Of a stretch of DNA of 64,000 nucleotides, positions 26,630 to 34,565 are shown piece after piece; position 1 is the stretch's first letter; every line of letters starts with the position of its first letter. The notes beneath the pieces were generated by a model that had not been told where the DNA came from, did no database searches, and saw only the letters and a list, made by a program, of their open reading frames with translations. The DNA comes from DASYPQ01 sp036006425. GTDB taxonomy: Bacteria; Planctomycetota; UBA1135; GCA-002686595. The DNA is taken from assembly GCA_036006425.1 (NCBI GenBank), contig DASYPQ010000013.1, positions 1-64,000 of the forward strand, given 5' to 3'. Made by a program: the position numbers and the translations under genes.

Positions 26630-27604
26630 CTAGAAGGAATGCACGTGCTCGATCGCGTCGAGCACGCGCCGGTCGTCCGGAAGATAGTGGTGCTCGAGCG
26701 TGTTCGGGAACGGCGTGTCGAAGCCGGTGACGCGCGCGATCGGGGCTTCCATGTACTCGATCGCGTTCTCGGCGACGAGCGCGCTGATCTCCCCGCCGAA
26801 TCCGCAGAAGCGCGGCGCTTCGTGCACCACGACGACACGCCCGGTCTTCTTCGCGGCGTCGAGGACGCCTTCCTCGTCGAGCGGGAGCAGCGTGCGCAGG
26901 TCGACGACGAAGCACTCGATGCCCTTCGCGGCGGCCTGCTCGGCGGCCTTGACGCACACCGGCACCATCGCGCCGTAGCAGAAGATCGTGACGTCCTTCC
27001 CCTCGCGCGCGGTGCGCAGCGTCGAGAGCGGCACGGTGTACTTCCCGTCCGGCACTTCGCCCTTCGTCGAGCGGTACAGCGCCTTCGGCTCGAGGAAGAT
27101 GACCGGATCCGGATCGTCGATCGACGAGAGCAAGAGCCCCTTCGCGTCGTACGGCGTCGAGGGGATGACCACCTTGAGGCCCGGCGTGTGGCAGAAGTAC
27201 GCCTCGCCGGACTGCGAGTGGTAGAGACCGCCGCGGATCCCGCCGCCGTAGGGCGTGCGGATGACCATCGGCGCCGTGTACTGCCCGCCCGAGCGGTAGC
27301 GAAGCTTCGCGGCCTCGCTGACGATCTGGTCGAACGCCGGGAAGATGAAGTCCTGGAACTGGATCTCCGCGACGGGGCGGAGGCCGTTGACCGCCATCCC
27401 GATCGCCGCGCCGACGATGCCGTCCTCGGAGAGCGGCGTGTCGAAGCAGCGCTTCTCGCCGAACTCCTTCGTCAATCCGTCGCTCGCGAGGAAGACGCCG
27501 CCCTTCGGACCGACGTCCTCGCCGAAGACGACGACGTTCGGATCCGTGCGCATCGCCGTCTTGAGGGCGTCGTTGACGGCTTGGACGAGTGTGAGGTTGG
27601 TCAT
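26630..27604 (-). CDS. 2-oxoacid dehydrogenase E1 component, beta subunit
   Basis: This 324-residue subunit pairs with E1-alpha to form the ThDP site. It begins MTNLTLVQAVNDALKTAMR and contains FGEDVGPKGGVFLASDGL, RCFDTPLSEDGIVGAAIGMA and EIQFQDFIFPAFDQIVSEAAK, all typical of E1-beta. The start ATG overlaps the TGA of the preceding lipoprotein gene (ATGA). It is the only E1-beta in the window, although two E1-alpha genes flank it. Confidence 0.95.
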   Translation of the reverse strand: MTNLTLVQAVNDALKTAMRTDPNVVVFGEDVGPKGGVFLASDGLTKEFGEKRCFDTPLSEDGIVGAAIGMAVNGLRPVAEIQFQDFIFPAFDQIVSEAAKLRYRSGGQYTAPMVIRTPYGGGIRGGLYHSQSGEAYFCHTPGLKVVIPSTPYDAKGLLLSSIDDPDPVIFLEPKALYRSTKGEVPDGKYTVPLSTLRTAREGKDVTIFCYGAMVPVCVKAAEQAAAKGIECFVVDLRTLLPLDEEGVLDAAKKTGRVVVVHEAPRFCGFGGEISALVAENAIEYMEAPIARVTGFDTPFPNTLEHHYLPDDRRVLDAIEHVHSF

Positions 27605-28266
27605 GGCGTGGGTCGGGTCCGAACCAGGGAGACGAAGCTCTCGTTCGAGGTCAGGTCCGCGAGCGCCGCCACGAACGCCTTCTTCACGATCGGCGCTTCG
27701 TAGCCGTCGAGGCGCGCTCCCCCCGCGCCCGCTTGGGTGAGCACGACCTCGTTCGTCGCGGTGTCGAACACCTGCCATTCGACGTCGACCCTCGCGGTGC
27801 AGCAATTCCCGCAGGTCGGCCCGTAGGTGTCGTAGCTCAGCCGCTGGATCCTGGCGCCGATCAGGAACCGGGGCTTCGACGCCCGCTCCTCGCTGAAGAG
27901 GTCCTTGTCGTTCCCGACGACCGAATACCCGAGCCGCCGGAGCTCGTCCGACCCCGCGAAATTCAGCTGTGCGTTGCCGTCCGTCAGGTCGGGGTCCCAG
28001 ATGTGCTCGGCCTGCTTGACCTTCAACAGGCCGTCCCAGTGCGCGCCGACGACGGTGCCCGGGGGGACTTCGACGATCACCCGCTTGAACGCGATGGATT
28101 CGGTGCCCTGGGGTCCGATCGCGATCGGGGGCTTGTGCACGATCTCGAGCGCGGGGTTCTTCACCGGGGTCGTTTCGCAGGCCGCCAGGGCCTGCGATCC
28201 GACCACGAGGGGGAGCGCGATCCGGAGCCAGCCGGACGTGTTCGTGCGTGCGGGAGAGATGGACAT
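27601..28266 (-). CDS. Putative lipoprotein of unknown function inside the dehydrogenase operon
   Basis: The 221-residue product has an N-terminal hydrophobic stretch ending in a lipobox-like SQALAAC, suggesting lipid attachment at the Cys. The mature part (FKRVIVEVPPGTVVGAHWDGLL, ELRRLGYSVVGNDKDLF, EVQF-like WQVFDTATNEVVLTQAG) resembles envelope lipoproteins that describe a variable or mis-assigned function. A CGNCC cysteine cluster is notable. It lies between E1-alpha and E1-beta, 16 nt after the first and overlapping the second by 4 nt. I do not recognise the family. Confidence 0.7.
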   Translation of the reverse strand: MSISPARTNTSGWLRIALPLVVGSQALAACETTPVKNPALEIVHKPPIAIGPQGTESIAFKRVIVEVPPGTVVGAHWDGLLKVKQAEHIWDPDLTDGNAQLNFAGSDELRRLGYSVVGNDKDLFSEERASKPRFLIGARIQRLSYDTYGPTCGNCCTARVDVEWQVFDTATNEVVLTQAGAGGARLDGYEAPIVKKAFVAALADLTSNESFVSLVRTRPTP

Positions 28267-28282
28267 GACCGCTTCCGTTTGC

Positions 28283-29410
28283 CTAGAGCGGGAACTTCCC
28301 GTCCCCCGCTTCCGCGTCGCCGCGGCGCCGCGACAGGTCGAAGAGGAATTCGCCTTGCTTGCGGAGGTGCGGCGGGACGGTGGCGTAGACGTCGCCGAAG
28401 ATCGTCTCGAGCGCCGGACGCGGCGTCGCCTGCGCGACGCGCGCGGCGTCGTTCACCTCGTCGGTCGCCTCGGCGACGATTTTCTCGCGCAGCGCCTCGG
28501 TCCAGATCTTCCGCTTGGCGAGGAACTTCTCGAAGCGCTGGATCGGATCGCGGCGCTCCCACTCGGCGAGCGTCTCCTTCGGCACGTACTTCGTCGGATC
28601 GTCCGACGTCGAGTGCCCGCCCATGCGGTACGTGACGGCCTCGATGAGCGTCGGGCCCTTGCCCGAACGCGCGCGATCCGCCGCCTCGAGGACCGCCGCG
28701 CGGACCGCGAGGACGTCGTTGCCGTCGACGCGGACGCCGGGCATGCCGTAGGCCTGCGCCTTGATCGCGTACGTCTCCGACGCGGTCTGCTGGTCGGACG
28801 GGCAGGAGATCGCCCAGCCGTTGTTCTGGCAGAGGAAGATCACCGGCGCCTTCCACACGCCCGCGAAGTTCATCCCGGAGTGGAATCCGAGGCTCGAGGT
28901 GCCGCCGTCGCCGAAGCTCGTGAGCACGACGCCGTCCTCGCCGCGGTACTTCATCGCGTACGCGGCGCCGACTGCCTGCGGAATGTGCGTGCCGATCGGG
29001 GAGCTGATCGAGAAGAAGTGGATCGGCTGCGCGGGCGGGGCGAAGCTGAAGTGCACCGGCATCTGGCGACCGCGCGCTCCGTCGAGCGCGTCGCCGTACA
29101 TGTTGTGCATCATGTCCAGCATCGTGACGCCGTGGTACAGCGCCATTCCGAAGTCGCGGTAGCTCGGGAAGATCCAGTCCGTCTTGCGGAGCGCGCTCGC
29201 CGCGCCGACCTGGGTTCCCTCGACGCCCTTGTTCGGGATCGAGAAGCCTATGCGGCCCGACCGCTGGAGCTTCATGCACGTGTCGTCGAAGATGCGCGTG
29301 CGCAGCATCGTCCGGTAGCCGTGGACGAGCTCGGCTTCGCTCATCTCCGGATCGTGTCCGTTGATGCCGCCGTCGGGCTCGATGACGGTGAGGAGAGTCG
29401 GTGCGGTCAT
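28283..29410 (-). CDS. 2-oxoacid dehydrogenase E1 component, alpha subunit (first copy)
   Basis: This 375-residue E1-alpha shows the ThDP motif starting FGDGGTSSLGFHSGMNFAG and ending NNGWAIS, with YRMGGHSTSDDPTKY later. It differs widely from the second copy 3.3 kb downstream, mainly at the N-terminus and in the helix that caps the active site. Its ATG overlaps the TGA of the methyltransferase gene (ATGA), coupling it to the lipA-methyltransferase part of the operon. Substrate could be pyruvate or branched-chain 2-oxoacids. Confidence 0.93.
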   Translation of the reverse strand: MTAPTLLTVIEPDGGINGHDPEMSEAELVHGYRTMLRTRIFDDTCMKLQRSGRIGFSIPNKGVEGTQVGAASALRKTDWIFPSYRDFGMALYHGVTMLDMMHNMYGDALDGARGRQMPVHFSFAPPAQPIHFFSISSPIGTHIPQAVGAAYAMKYRGEDGVVLTSFGDGGTSSLGFHSGMNFAGVWKAPVIFLCQNNGWAISCPSDQQTASETYAIKAQAYGMPGVRVDGNDVLAVRAAVLEAADRARSGKGPTLIEAVTYRMGGHSTSDDPTKYVPKETLAEWERRDPIQRFEKFLAKRKIWTEALREKIVAEATDEVNDAARVAQATPRPALETIFGDVYATVPPHLRKQGEFLFDLSRRRGDAEAGDGKFPL

Positions 29411-30270
29411 GGTCGAGTCCGGGCAGTGTAGCCCAGGATCCGGGGGTGCGCGAAGGCGAGCCGGCGCGCCATCACGGCGATCGCCCTCGGATTCCGGTCG
29501 ACGAGGACGCAGCTGCGCCCGTTCCGCGCGGCCGCCTCGCCGAAGCTCCCGCTCCCCGCGAAGAAATCGAGCAGCCGGTCACCCGCCTTCGAGTGCACGC
29601 GGACGATCCGCTCGAGGACTCCGAGCGGCTTCTGCGTCGGATAGCCCGTCCTCTCGCGGCCGTTCGTCGGCACGATCGTGTGCCACCACGTGTCCGTCGG
29701 AGTCTTCCCTCGCGCCGCCTTCACGGCGCCGACGAGCCGCGGAGCCATGTACGGGATCCGATCGATCTCCTCGGCGCGGAACGTGTACCGCTTCGGGTCC
29801 TTCGCGTACCAGAGGATGTTGTCGTGCTTCGGCGACCAGCGCTTCTTCGTGCGCGCGCCGTAGTCGTAGGCCCAGATGATCTCGTTCACGAACGACGCGC
29901 GACCGAAGATCTCGTCGAGGAGCACCTTGCAGTAGTGCACCTCGCGGTAGTCGATGTGGAGGAAGAGGCTCCCCGACGGCGCGAGAACGCGCCGCGCCTC
30001 GACGAGCCGCGGCTCGAGGAAGGCGAGGTAGTCGTCGAAGGAGTCGCCGAACGCCTGGCTCCCGATCTTCACGGTGCGGTAGCGCGCGCCGTGGAAGCCC
30101 GTGCGGTCACCGCGCGCGTCGCGGATCGCGCGGATGCGCGTCCGCGTCTGGCGCTTCCCCGTGTTGAACGGCGGATCGACGTAGATGAGGTGGAACGAGC
30201 CGCTGCGGAGCCCGCGCAGCACGTCGAGGTTGTCGCCGCGGTGGATCTCGAGGCGCGGTCGCGCGCTCAC
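29407..30270 (-). CDS. Site-specific DNA methyltransferase (beta-class, N6-adenine or N4-cytosine)
   Basis: The 287-residue protein has the catalytic motif DPPFNTGK near the N-terminus (Asp32) and the SAM-binding FAGSGSFGEAAARNG near the C-terminus. This order (catalytic before SAM motif) defines the beta class. The target-recognition region lies between (YDYGARTKKRWSPKHDNILW). No restriction endonuclease gene is near, so it is an orphan. The start is a GTG overlapping the lipA stop (GTGA), and its stop overlaps the next E1-alpha start. It is thus locked into the lipA-dehydrogenase operon, an unusual place for such a gene. Confidence 0.9.
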   Translation of the reverse strand: MSARPRLEIHRGDNLDVLRGLRSGSFHLIYVDPPFNTGKRQTRTRIRAIRDARGDRTGFHGARYRTVKIGSQAFGDSFDDYLAFLEPRLVEARRVLAPSGSLFLHIDYREVHYCKVLLDEIFGRASFVNEIIWAYDYGARTKKRWSPKHDNILWYAKDPKRYTFRAEEIDRIPYMAPRLVGAVKAARGKTPTDTWWHTIVPTNGRERTGYPTQKPLGVLERIVRVHSKAGDRLLDFFAGSGSFGEAAARNGRSCVLVDRNPRAIAVMARRLAFAHPRILGYTARTRP

Positions 30271-31193
30271 GCCGTCTCTCGTTCCCTCTTCCGACGCCGC
30301 TCGCGGACCATGCCGGCGGCGTAGAACTCGCCGGCCTTGTACGACGAGCGCACGAGCGGTCCGGAGGCGACGTAGAGGAATCCCATCTCGCGCCCGATGC
30401 GGCCGAGGTCGTCGAAGCGCTCGGGTGGCACGTACTCGCGGACGGGCGCATGCTGCGGGCTCGGACGGAGGTACTGGCCGAGCGTCAGGAGGTCGACGCC
30501 GGCGCCGCGCAGGCGCGTCATCGCGTCGACGAGCTCCTCCTGCGTCTCGCCGAGCCCGAGCATGATCGAGGACTTCGTGATCGCGTCGGGGTCGGCCCGC
30601 TTCGCGCCGCGCAGCGTCTCGAGCGAGCGCTCGAAGCTGCAGCGCGGGTCGCGGATCTTGCGTTGGAGCCGATCGACGACCTCGACGTTGTGAGCGAGGA
30701 CGTCGGGGCGCGCGGCCATCAACGCCTCGAGGTCGGAGCCCTGGTAGTCGGGGATCAGCGTCTCGACGACGGTCTTCGCGGAGCGCTCGCGGATCGAGCG
30801 GATGCACGCCGCGAAGTGCGACGCGCCGCCGTCGGGGAGGTCGTCGCGGTCGACGCTCGTGATCACGACGTAGGCGACGCCCATCGCCGCGATCGCGACG
30901 CCGACGTGCTCGGGCTCCTTGGGATCGGGCGGAGCGGCCTTCGTCACGGTCTTCACCGCGCAGAAGCGGCACCTGCGGGTGCACTCGTCGCCGAGGACCA
31001 TCAACGTCATCGTCGCGTGGTCCCCCTTCCAGCACTCGCCGATGTTCGGGCAGCGCGCTTCCTCGCACACCGTGTGGAGACCGAGGTCGCGCGCGAGCGT
31101 CTTGAGGCGCGCGTAGCCCTCGCCCCCGGGGAGGGGAACCTTGAGCCAGGCGGGCTTCGGGCCGTTGCCGGTGGAGGGAGTGGATGCGCGCAT
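30267..31193 (-). CDS. lipA: Lipoyl synthase LipA
   Basis: This 308-residue radical-SAM enzyme inserts two sulfur atoms into octanoyl-lipoyl domains. The auxiliary cluster ligands are Cys43, Cys48 and Cys54 (CEEARCPNIGEC), and the radical-SAM cluster ligands are Cys71, Cys75 and Cys78 (CTRRCRFC). The conserved C-terminal RSSYKAGEF is present. It completes the lipoate pathway with lipB at 10.2 kb and serves the E2 protein downstream in the same run. The start MRAST at 31193 is the first ATG giving the family N-terminus. Confidence 0.97.
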   Translation of the reverse strand: MRASTPSTGNGPKPAWLKVPLPGGEGYARLKTLARDLGLHTVCEEARCPNIGECWKGDHATMTLMVLGDECTRRCRFCAVKTVTKAAPPDPKEPEHVGVAIAAMGVAYVVITSVDRDDLPDGGASHFAACIRSIRERSAKTVVETLIPDYQGSDLEALMAARPDVLAHNVEVVDRLQRKIRDPRCSFERSLETLRGAKRADPDAITKSSIMLGLGETQEELVDAMTRLRGAGVDLLTLGQYLRPSPQHAPVREYVPPERFDDLGRIGREMGFLYVASGPLVRSSYKAGEFYAAGMVRERRRKRERETA

Positions 31194-31340
31194 GCTCGGA
31201 GGCGGGCAACCGACGAGATTACCACACGGGCTTTCCGGGGATTCCTCTCCGGACCGGCAGTAGTCTCTGCGCGGGAGCACGGAACGACGACCGCACCCGA
31301 GGAAGCGAGCGACGGAACGCGGGCTGCGAGCCCGCTTCCA

Positions 31341-33092
31341 GTGCGTTGGTCGAGGCGCGTCGTGCGCCGGATCGCGCTGTGGCTCCTGCGCTCGGTCTAC
31401 CGGCTGCGCGTCCAGGGGCTCGAGAACCTCCCCGCCGGCGGTGCGCTGCTCGTCGCAAACCACCTTTCGCACGTCGACGCGCTCGTGCTCGGCGCGGGGC
31501 TCGAGCACCGCGAAGTGCGCTTCCTGATGCACCGCTCGTTCTTCTCCGTGCCGCTCGTCGGACCGTTCGCGCGGTGGATGGGCGCGATGCCGGTGGCATC
31601 CGAGGACAGTCCCGAGGAGAAGGCGCGTTCGCTCGCGACCGCGGCCGCGCTGGCGAGAGCGGGGGAGCTCGTGTGCATCTTCGCCGAGGGCGGGATCTCG
31701 CGCAGCGGCGCCCTGCTGCCCTTCGCGCGCGGGCTCGAGTTCATCGCCCGGGACGCGCGCGTCCCGATCGTGCCCGTCGCCCTCGACCGCCTGTGGGGCA
31801 GCATCTTCAGCTTCTCCGAGGGCCGCTTCTTCTGGAAATGGCCGAAGCGCGTCCCCTACCCCGTCGAGATCGTCGTCGGCGCGCCGATGCCGTTCGACAG
31901 CGAGCGCTGGCAGGTGCGCGACGCCGTCGCGGAGCTCGTCGCGCGTTCGCGCGAGTCGCGCGCGTCGCGCACGCGCTCCCTCGCGTACCGGTTCCTCCGC
32001 GCGGCGCGCCGGCACGCGGGTCGCACCGCGCTCGTCGACCTCGACGGACGCGCGCTCACGTTCCGGGCGCTGCTGTACGAAGCGCTCGTGATCCGTACGG
32101 TCCTGCGCGCGACACGCGAGAGCACGGGGCGCGTCGGCATCCGGATGCCGCCCGGCGCCGACGCGGCGATCGCTCACGTCGCCGTCGCGCTCGCCGGTCG
32201 CGCGGCCGTCCCGACGGATGGAGCAGAGCGCGGCGAAGGCATCGACCTCGACCTCGAATCGCTCGCGGATCTGCGCCGGAAGGCCCGGTTCCCTGACCGC
32301 GCGCTGGCGCGCATCCTGTCCCTCTGCCCCGGGCCGCTGCTCGCGCGTCTCCTCGACCCCGTCCGCGACGGACGCGAGCCCGCGGCCGTGTTCGTCGCCA
32401 AGGGACCGGCTCGCGCGCTGCGGCTCGTCGTCCTCTCGCACGCGGGCATCGCCTCGAGCGCGGAGGCCTTGGCCCAGATGTTCCGGTTCGGCCCCGGCGG
32501 AGTCGTGCTCGGCGTCCTGCCCTGGTCGAGCGTTCTCGGGGCCGTGACGCACCTCTGGATCCCGCTGCTCTCGGGCGGGTGCGCCGTGTTCTCGACGGAC
32601 CGGAAGCCGACCGTGATCGTCGCGACGCCGCGCTCCTACCGTGAGTGGCTCGCGAACGTGTCCCCCGAAGCCTTCGCTGGCGTCGATCTCTTCGTGTGCG
32701 GCGGCGAGCCGCTCGATCACGCGCTCGCGGAGGCGTGGAAAGAGCGCTTCGGGACCGAGCTGTGCGAAGGGTACGGATGCACGGAGCTCTCGGGGGTCGT
32801 CTCGGTGAACCTCCCCGGGATCGAGAGCCGTGACGCGCGGCAGAACGCGAGCAAGCCCGGCACCGTCGGACGAGCGATCCCCGGCGTCGCCGTGCGCGTC
32901 GTCGATCCCGTGACGTTCGCCGTCCTCCCCCCGGAGCAGGAAGGCCTCCTGCTCGCGCGCGGGCCCGGCCGCATGCTCGGCTACGATGGCGACGTCGCCG
33001 GCACCGCGGCGGCGTTCCGGGACGGCTGGTTCGTCACCGGCGACCGGGCGATCCTCGACAAGGACGTGTTCCTCGCGATGATCCTTCGCTAG
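31341..33092 (+). CDS. Acyltransferase fused to a degenerate AMP-ligase-like domain (Aas-like)
   Basis: About 583 residues. The N-terminal third is a 1-acyl-glycerophosphate acyltransferase domain with NHLSHVD (HX4D), FAEGGISRSG and VPIVPVALDRL. The rest resembles an acyl-CoA/ACP synthetase, with late motifs FVCGGEPLDHAL, YGCTELSGVVSVNLPG and DGWFVTGDRAILDKD. However, the P-loop-like TSGTTGxPKG motif is replaced by FVAKGPARALRLVVLSHAG, and the protein stops just where the C-terminal subdomain should begin. Ligase activity is therefore doubtful. The start is uncertain; GTG 31341 is the first usable codon after the divergent lipA, and GTG 31362 is an alternative. Confidence 0.8.
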   Translation: MRWSRRVVRRIALWLLRSVYRLRVQGLENLPAGGALLVANHLSHVDALVLGAGLEHREVRFLMHRSFFSVPLVGPFARWMGAMPVASEDSPEEKARSLATAAALARAGELVCIFAEGGISRSGALLPFARGLEFIARDARVPIVPVALDRLWGSIFSFSEGRFFWKWPKRVPYPVEIVVGAPMPFDSERWQVRDAVAELVARSRESRASRTRSLAYRFLRAARRHAGRTALVDLDGRALTFRALLYEALVIRTVLRATRESTGRVGIRMPPGADAAIAHVAVALAGRAAVPTDGAERGEGIDLDLESLADLRRKARFPDRALARILSLCPGPLLARLLDPVRDGREPAAVFVAKGPARALRLVVLSHAGIASSAEALAQMFRFGPGGVVLGVLPWSSVLGAVTHLWIPLLSGGCAVFSTDRKPTVIVATPRSYREWLANVSPEAFAGVDLFVCGGEPLDHALAEAWKERFGTELCEGYGCTELSGVVSVNLPGIESRDARQNASKPGTVGRAIPGVAVRVVDPVTFAVLPPEQEGLLLARGPGRMLGYDGDVAGTAAAFRDGWFVTGDRAILDKDVFLAMILR

Positions 33093-33106
33093 CCCTCCCG
33101 CGCCGG

Positions 33107-34507
33107 ATGAAGTTCCAGATCGTCGGTCACGCCTGCCTTTGCGTCGAAGCCTCCGGAAAGCGGCTCGTCGTCGATCCGTGGATCCAGGGCTCCGTGTACT
33201 GGGACGCCTGGTGGCACTGCCCCGAGCCGGTGTTCGACGAATCGCTGTTCCGCGCGGACTTCATCTATCTCACGCACTGGCACTTCGACCACATCCACCG
33301 CGAGTCGCTCCAGCGTTTCGACAAGAGCTGCCACGTGCTCGTGCCGAAGTTCCCGGTCTCGTCGCTGCCGGCGCAACTCCGCGACATGGGGTTCACGCGG
33401 ATCACCGAGATCGCTCACGGGCGCGCGTTCCCTCTCGCGCCGGGATTCTCGCTGACGAGCTTCCAGATCCAGTACCAGGACGATTCCCTGTGCGTGATCG
33501 AAGCGGACGGCCGCGTGCTCGTCGACCTCAACGACGCGAAGCCGCTGCCTCGGACCTGGAAGATGCTCCAGCGACGCTATCCGCGCGTCGATTTCATGCT
33601 CCGCAGCCATTCGCCCGCGTGGTCGTACCCCTCGGCGTACACGTTCGACGATCCCGCCGACGCGATCCCTGTCGACAAGGAGAGCTACCTCAAGGCGTTC
33701 TGCGCGGCCGCTCGCGTGCTGAAGCCGAAGTACGCGGTCCCGTTCGCGAGCAGCGTGTGCCACCTGCACGCCGAGGTCCTGCACGAGAACGAGCACGTCG
33801 CGACCGCACTGGAGCTGGCGAAGTACTGGGCGGCGCATCCGCTCGACGGGACGACGTTCCAACGCATGCCGCACGGGAGCTCGTGGAGCAGCGAGGGAGG
33901 ATTCGCGCTCCGACCCGGCGACGACGAGCGCGACGTCGCCGCCTACGTCGCGCGCAAGACCGCGGAGCTGCGCACGCACCTCGAGGCGACGTACGCGCGC
34001 GAGCGGGACGCGCGCGTCTCCTTCGAGGAGTTCGAACGCTTCTTCCGCCGCTTGCTTCTGCGCATCCTGCCGCTGCGCCCGTTCCTGGACGTCCGGTGGC
34101 TGTTCGTCGTGCGACAGGGGAACGCGACGGACCGCTGGCTCGTCGACGTCCGGCGCGGACGCGTCGAACGCGTCGAACGCGAGCCCGAGCGGCTGACGAG
34201 CCGGATCGAGGTCCATCCCGCCGTGCTCGGCGAAGGCATCCGGGACACGGTGTTCACGAACATCGACATCTCGAAGCGCTGGCGCGTCCACGTCGGCCGC
34301 GGCGGCATGATGAAGCACCTCTTGATGTGGGTGCTCGTCTCCGTGTTCGAGGCCGGATCGATGGAGCCTGGCAACGTCCTGCGCTGGCGCTTCTTCGCGG
34401 GCTGGTTCCGACGTCGATCGGAGCTCCTCGACTACCTGGCTCTCGCGCGCGCGATGCGGAGCAAGGACAAGGCGGTGGCGGCGCAGGCCGTCACGGAGCC
34501 GATGTAG
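33107..34507 (+). CDS. MBL-fold metallo-hydrolase (UlaG/CMP-Neu5Ac hydroxylase-like)
   Basis: The 466-residue protein opens with MKFQIVGHACLCVEASGKRLVVDPW and has the metal-binding THWHFDHIH motif (about residues 57-65), as in the MBL superfamily. The central part (LVDLNDAK, MLRSHSPAW) matches the branch containing CMP-N-acetylneuraminate monooxygenase-like proteins. A C-terminal region of about 180 residues is rich in Arg and Trp, lacks a recognised domain and may contact membranes or lipid (inference). It starts 14 nt after the acyltransferase gene and is likely its operon partner. Confidence 0.82.
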   Translation: MKFQIVGHACLCVEASGKRLVVDPWIQGSVYWDAWWHCPEPVFDESLFRADFIYLTHWHFDHIHRESLQRFDKSCHVLVPKFPVSSLPAQLRDMGFTRITEIAHGRAFPLAPGFSLTSFQIQYQDDSLCVIEADGRVLVDLNDAKPLPRTWKMLQRRYPRVDFMLRSHSPAWSYPSAYTFDDPADAIPVDKESYLKAFCAAARVLKPKYAVPFASSVCHLHAEVLHENEHVATALELAKYWAAHPLDGTTFQRMPHGSSWSSEGGFALRPGDDERDVAAYVARKTAELRTHLEATYARERDARVSFEEFERFFRRLLLRILPLRPFLDVRWLFVVRQGNATDRWLVDVRRGRVERVEREPERLTSRIEVHPAVLGEGIRDTVFTNIDISKRWRVHVGRGGMMKHLLMWVLVSVFEAGSMEPGNVLRWRFFAGWFRRRSELLDYLALARAMRSKDKAVAAQAVTEPM

Positions 34508-34509
34508 AG

Positions 34510-34542
34510 CGCGGCGCCCGCCGTGGAACGACGGGCGCCGCG
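34510..34542. terminator. GC-rich hairpin between convergent genes (weak terminator candidate)
   Basis: CGCGGCGCCCG and CGGGCGCCGCG form a perfect 11-bp stem around an 11-nt loop, directly after the MBL gene and before the end of the sigma-factor gene. No T-tract follows on either strand, so it would need Rho or other help to stop transcription. Confidence 0.45.
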
Positions 34543-34565
34543 AGTCGAAACGATCGCCTTCCGGG

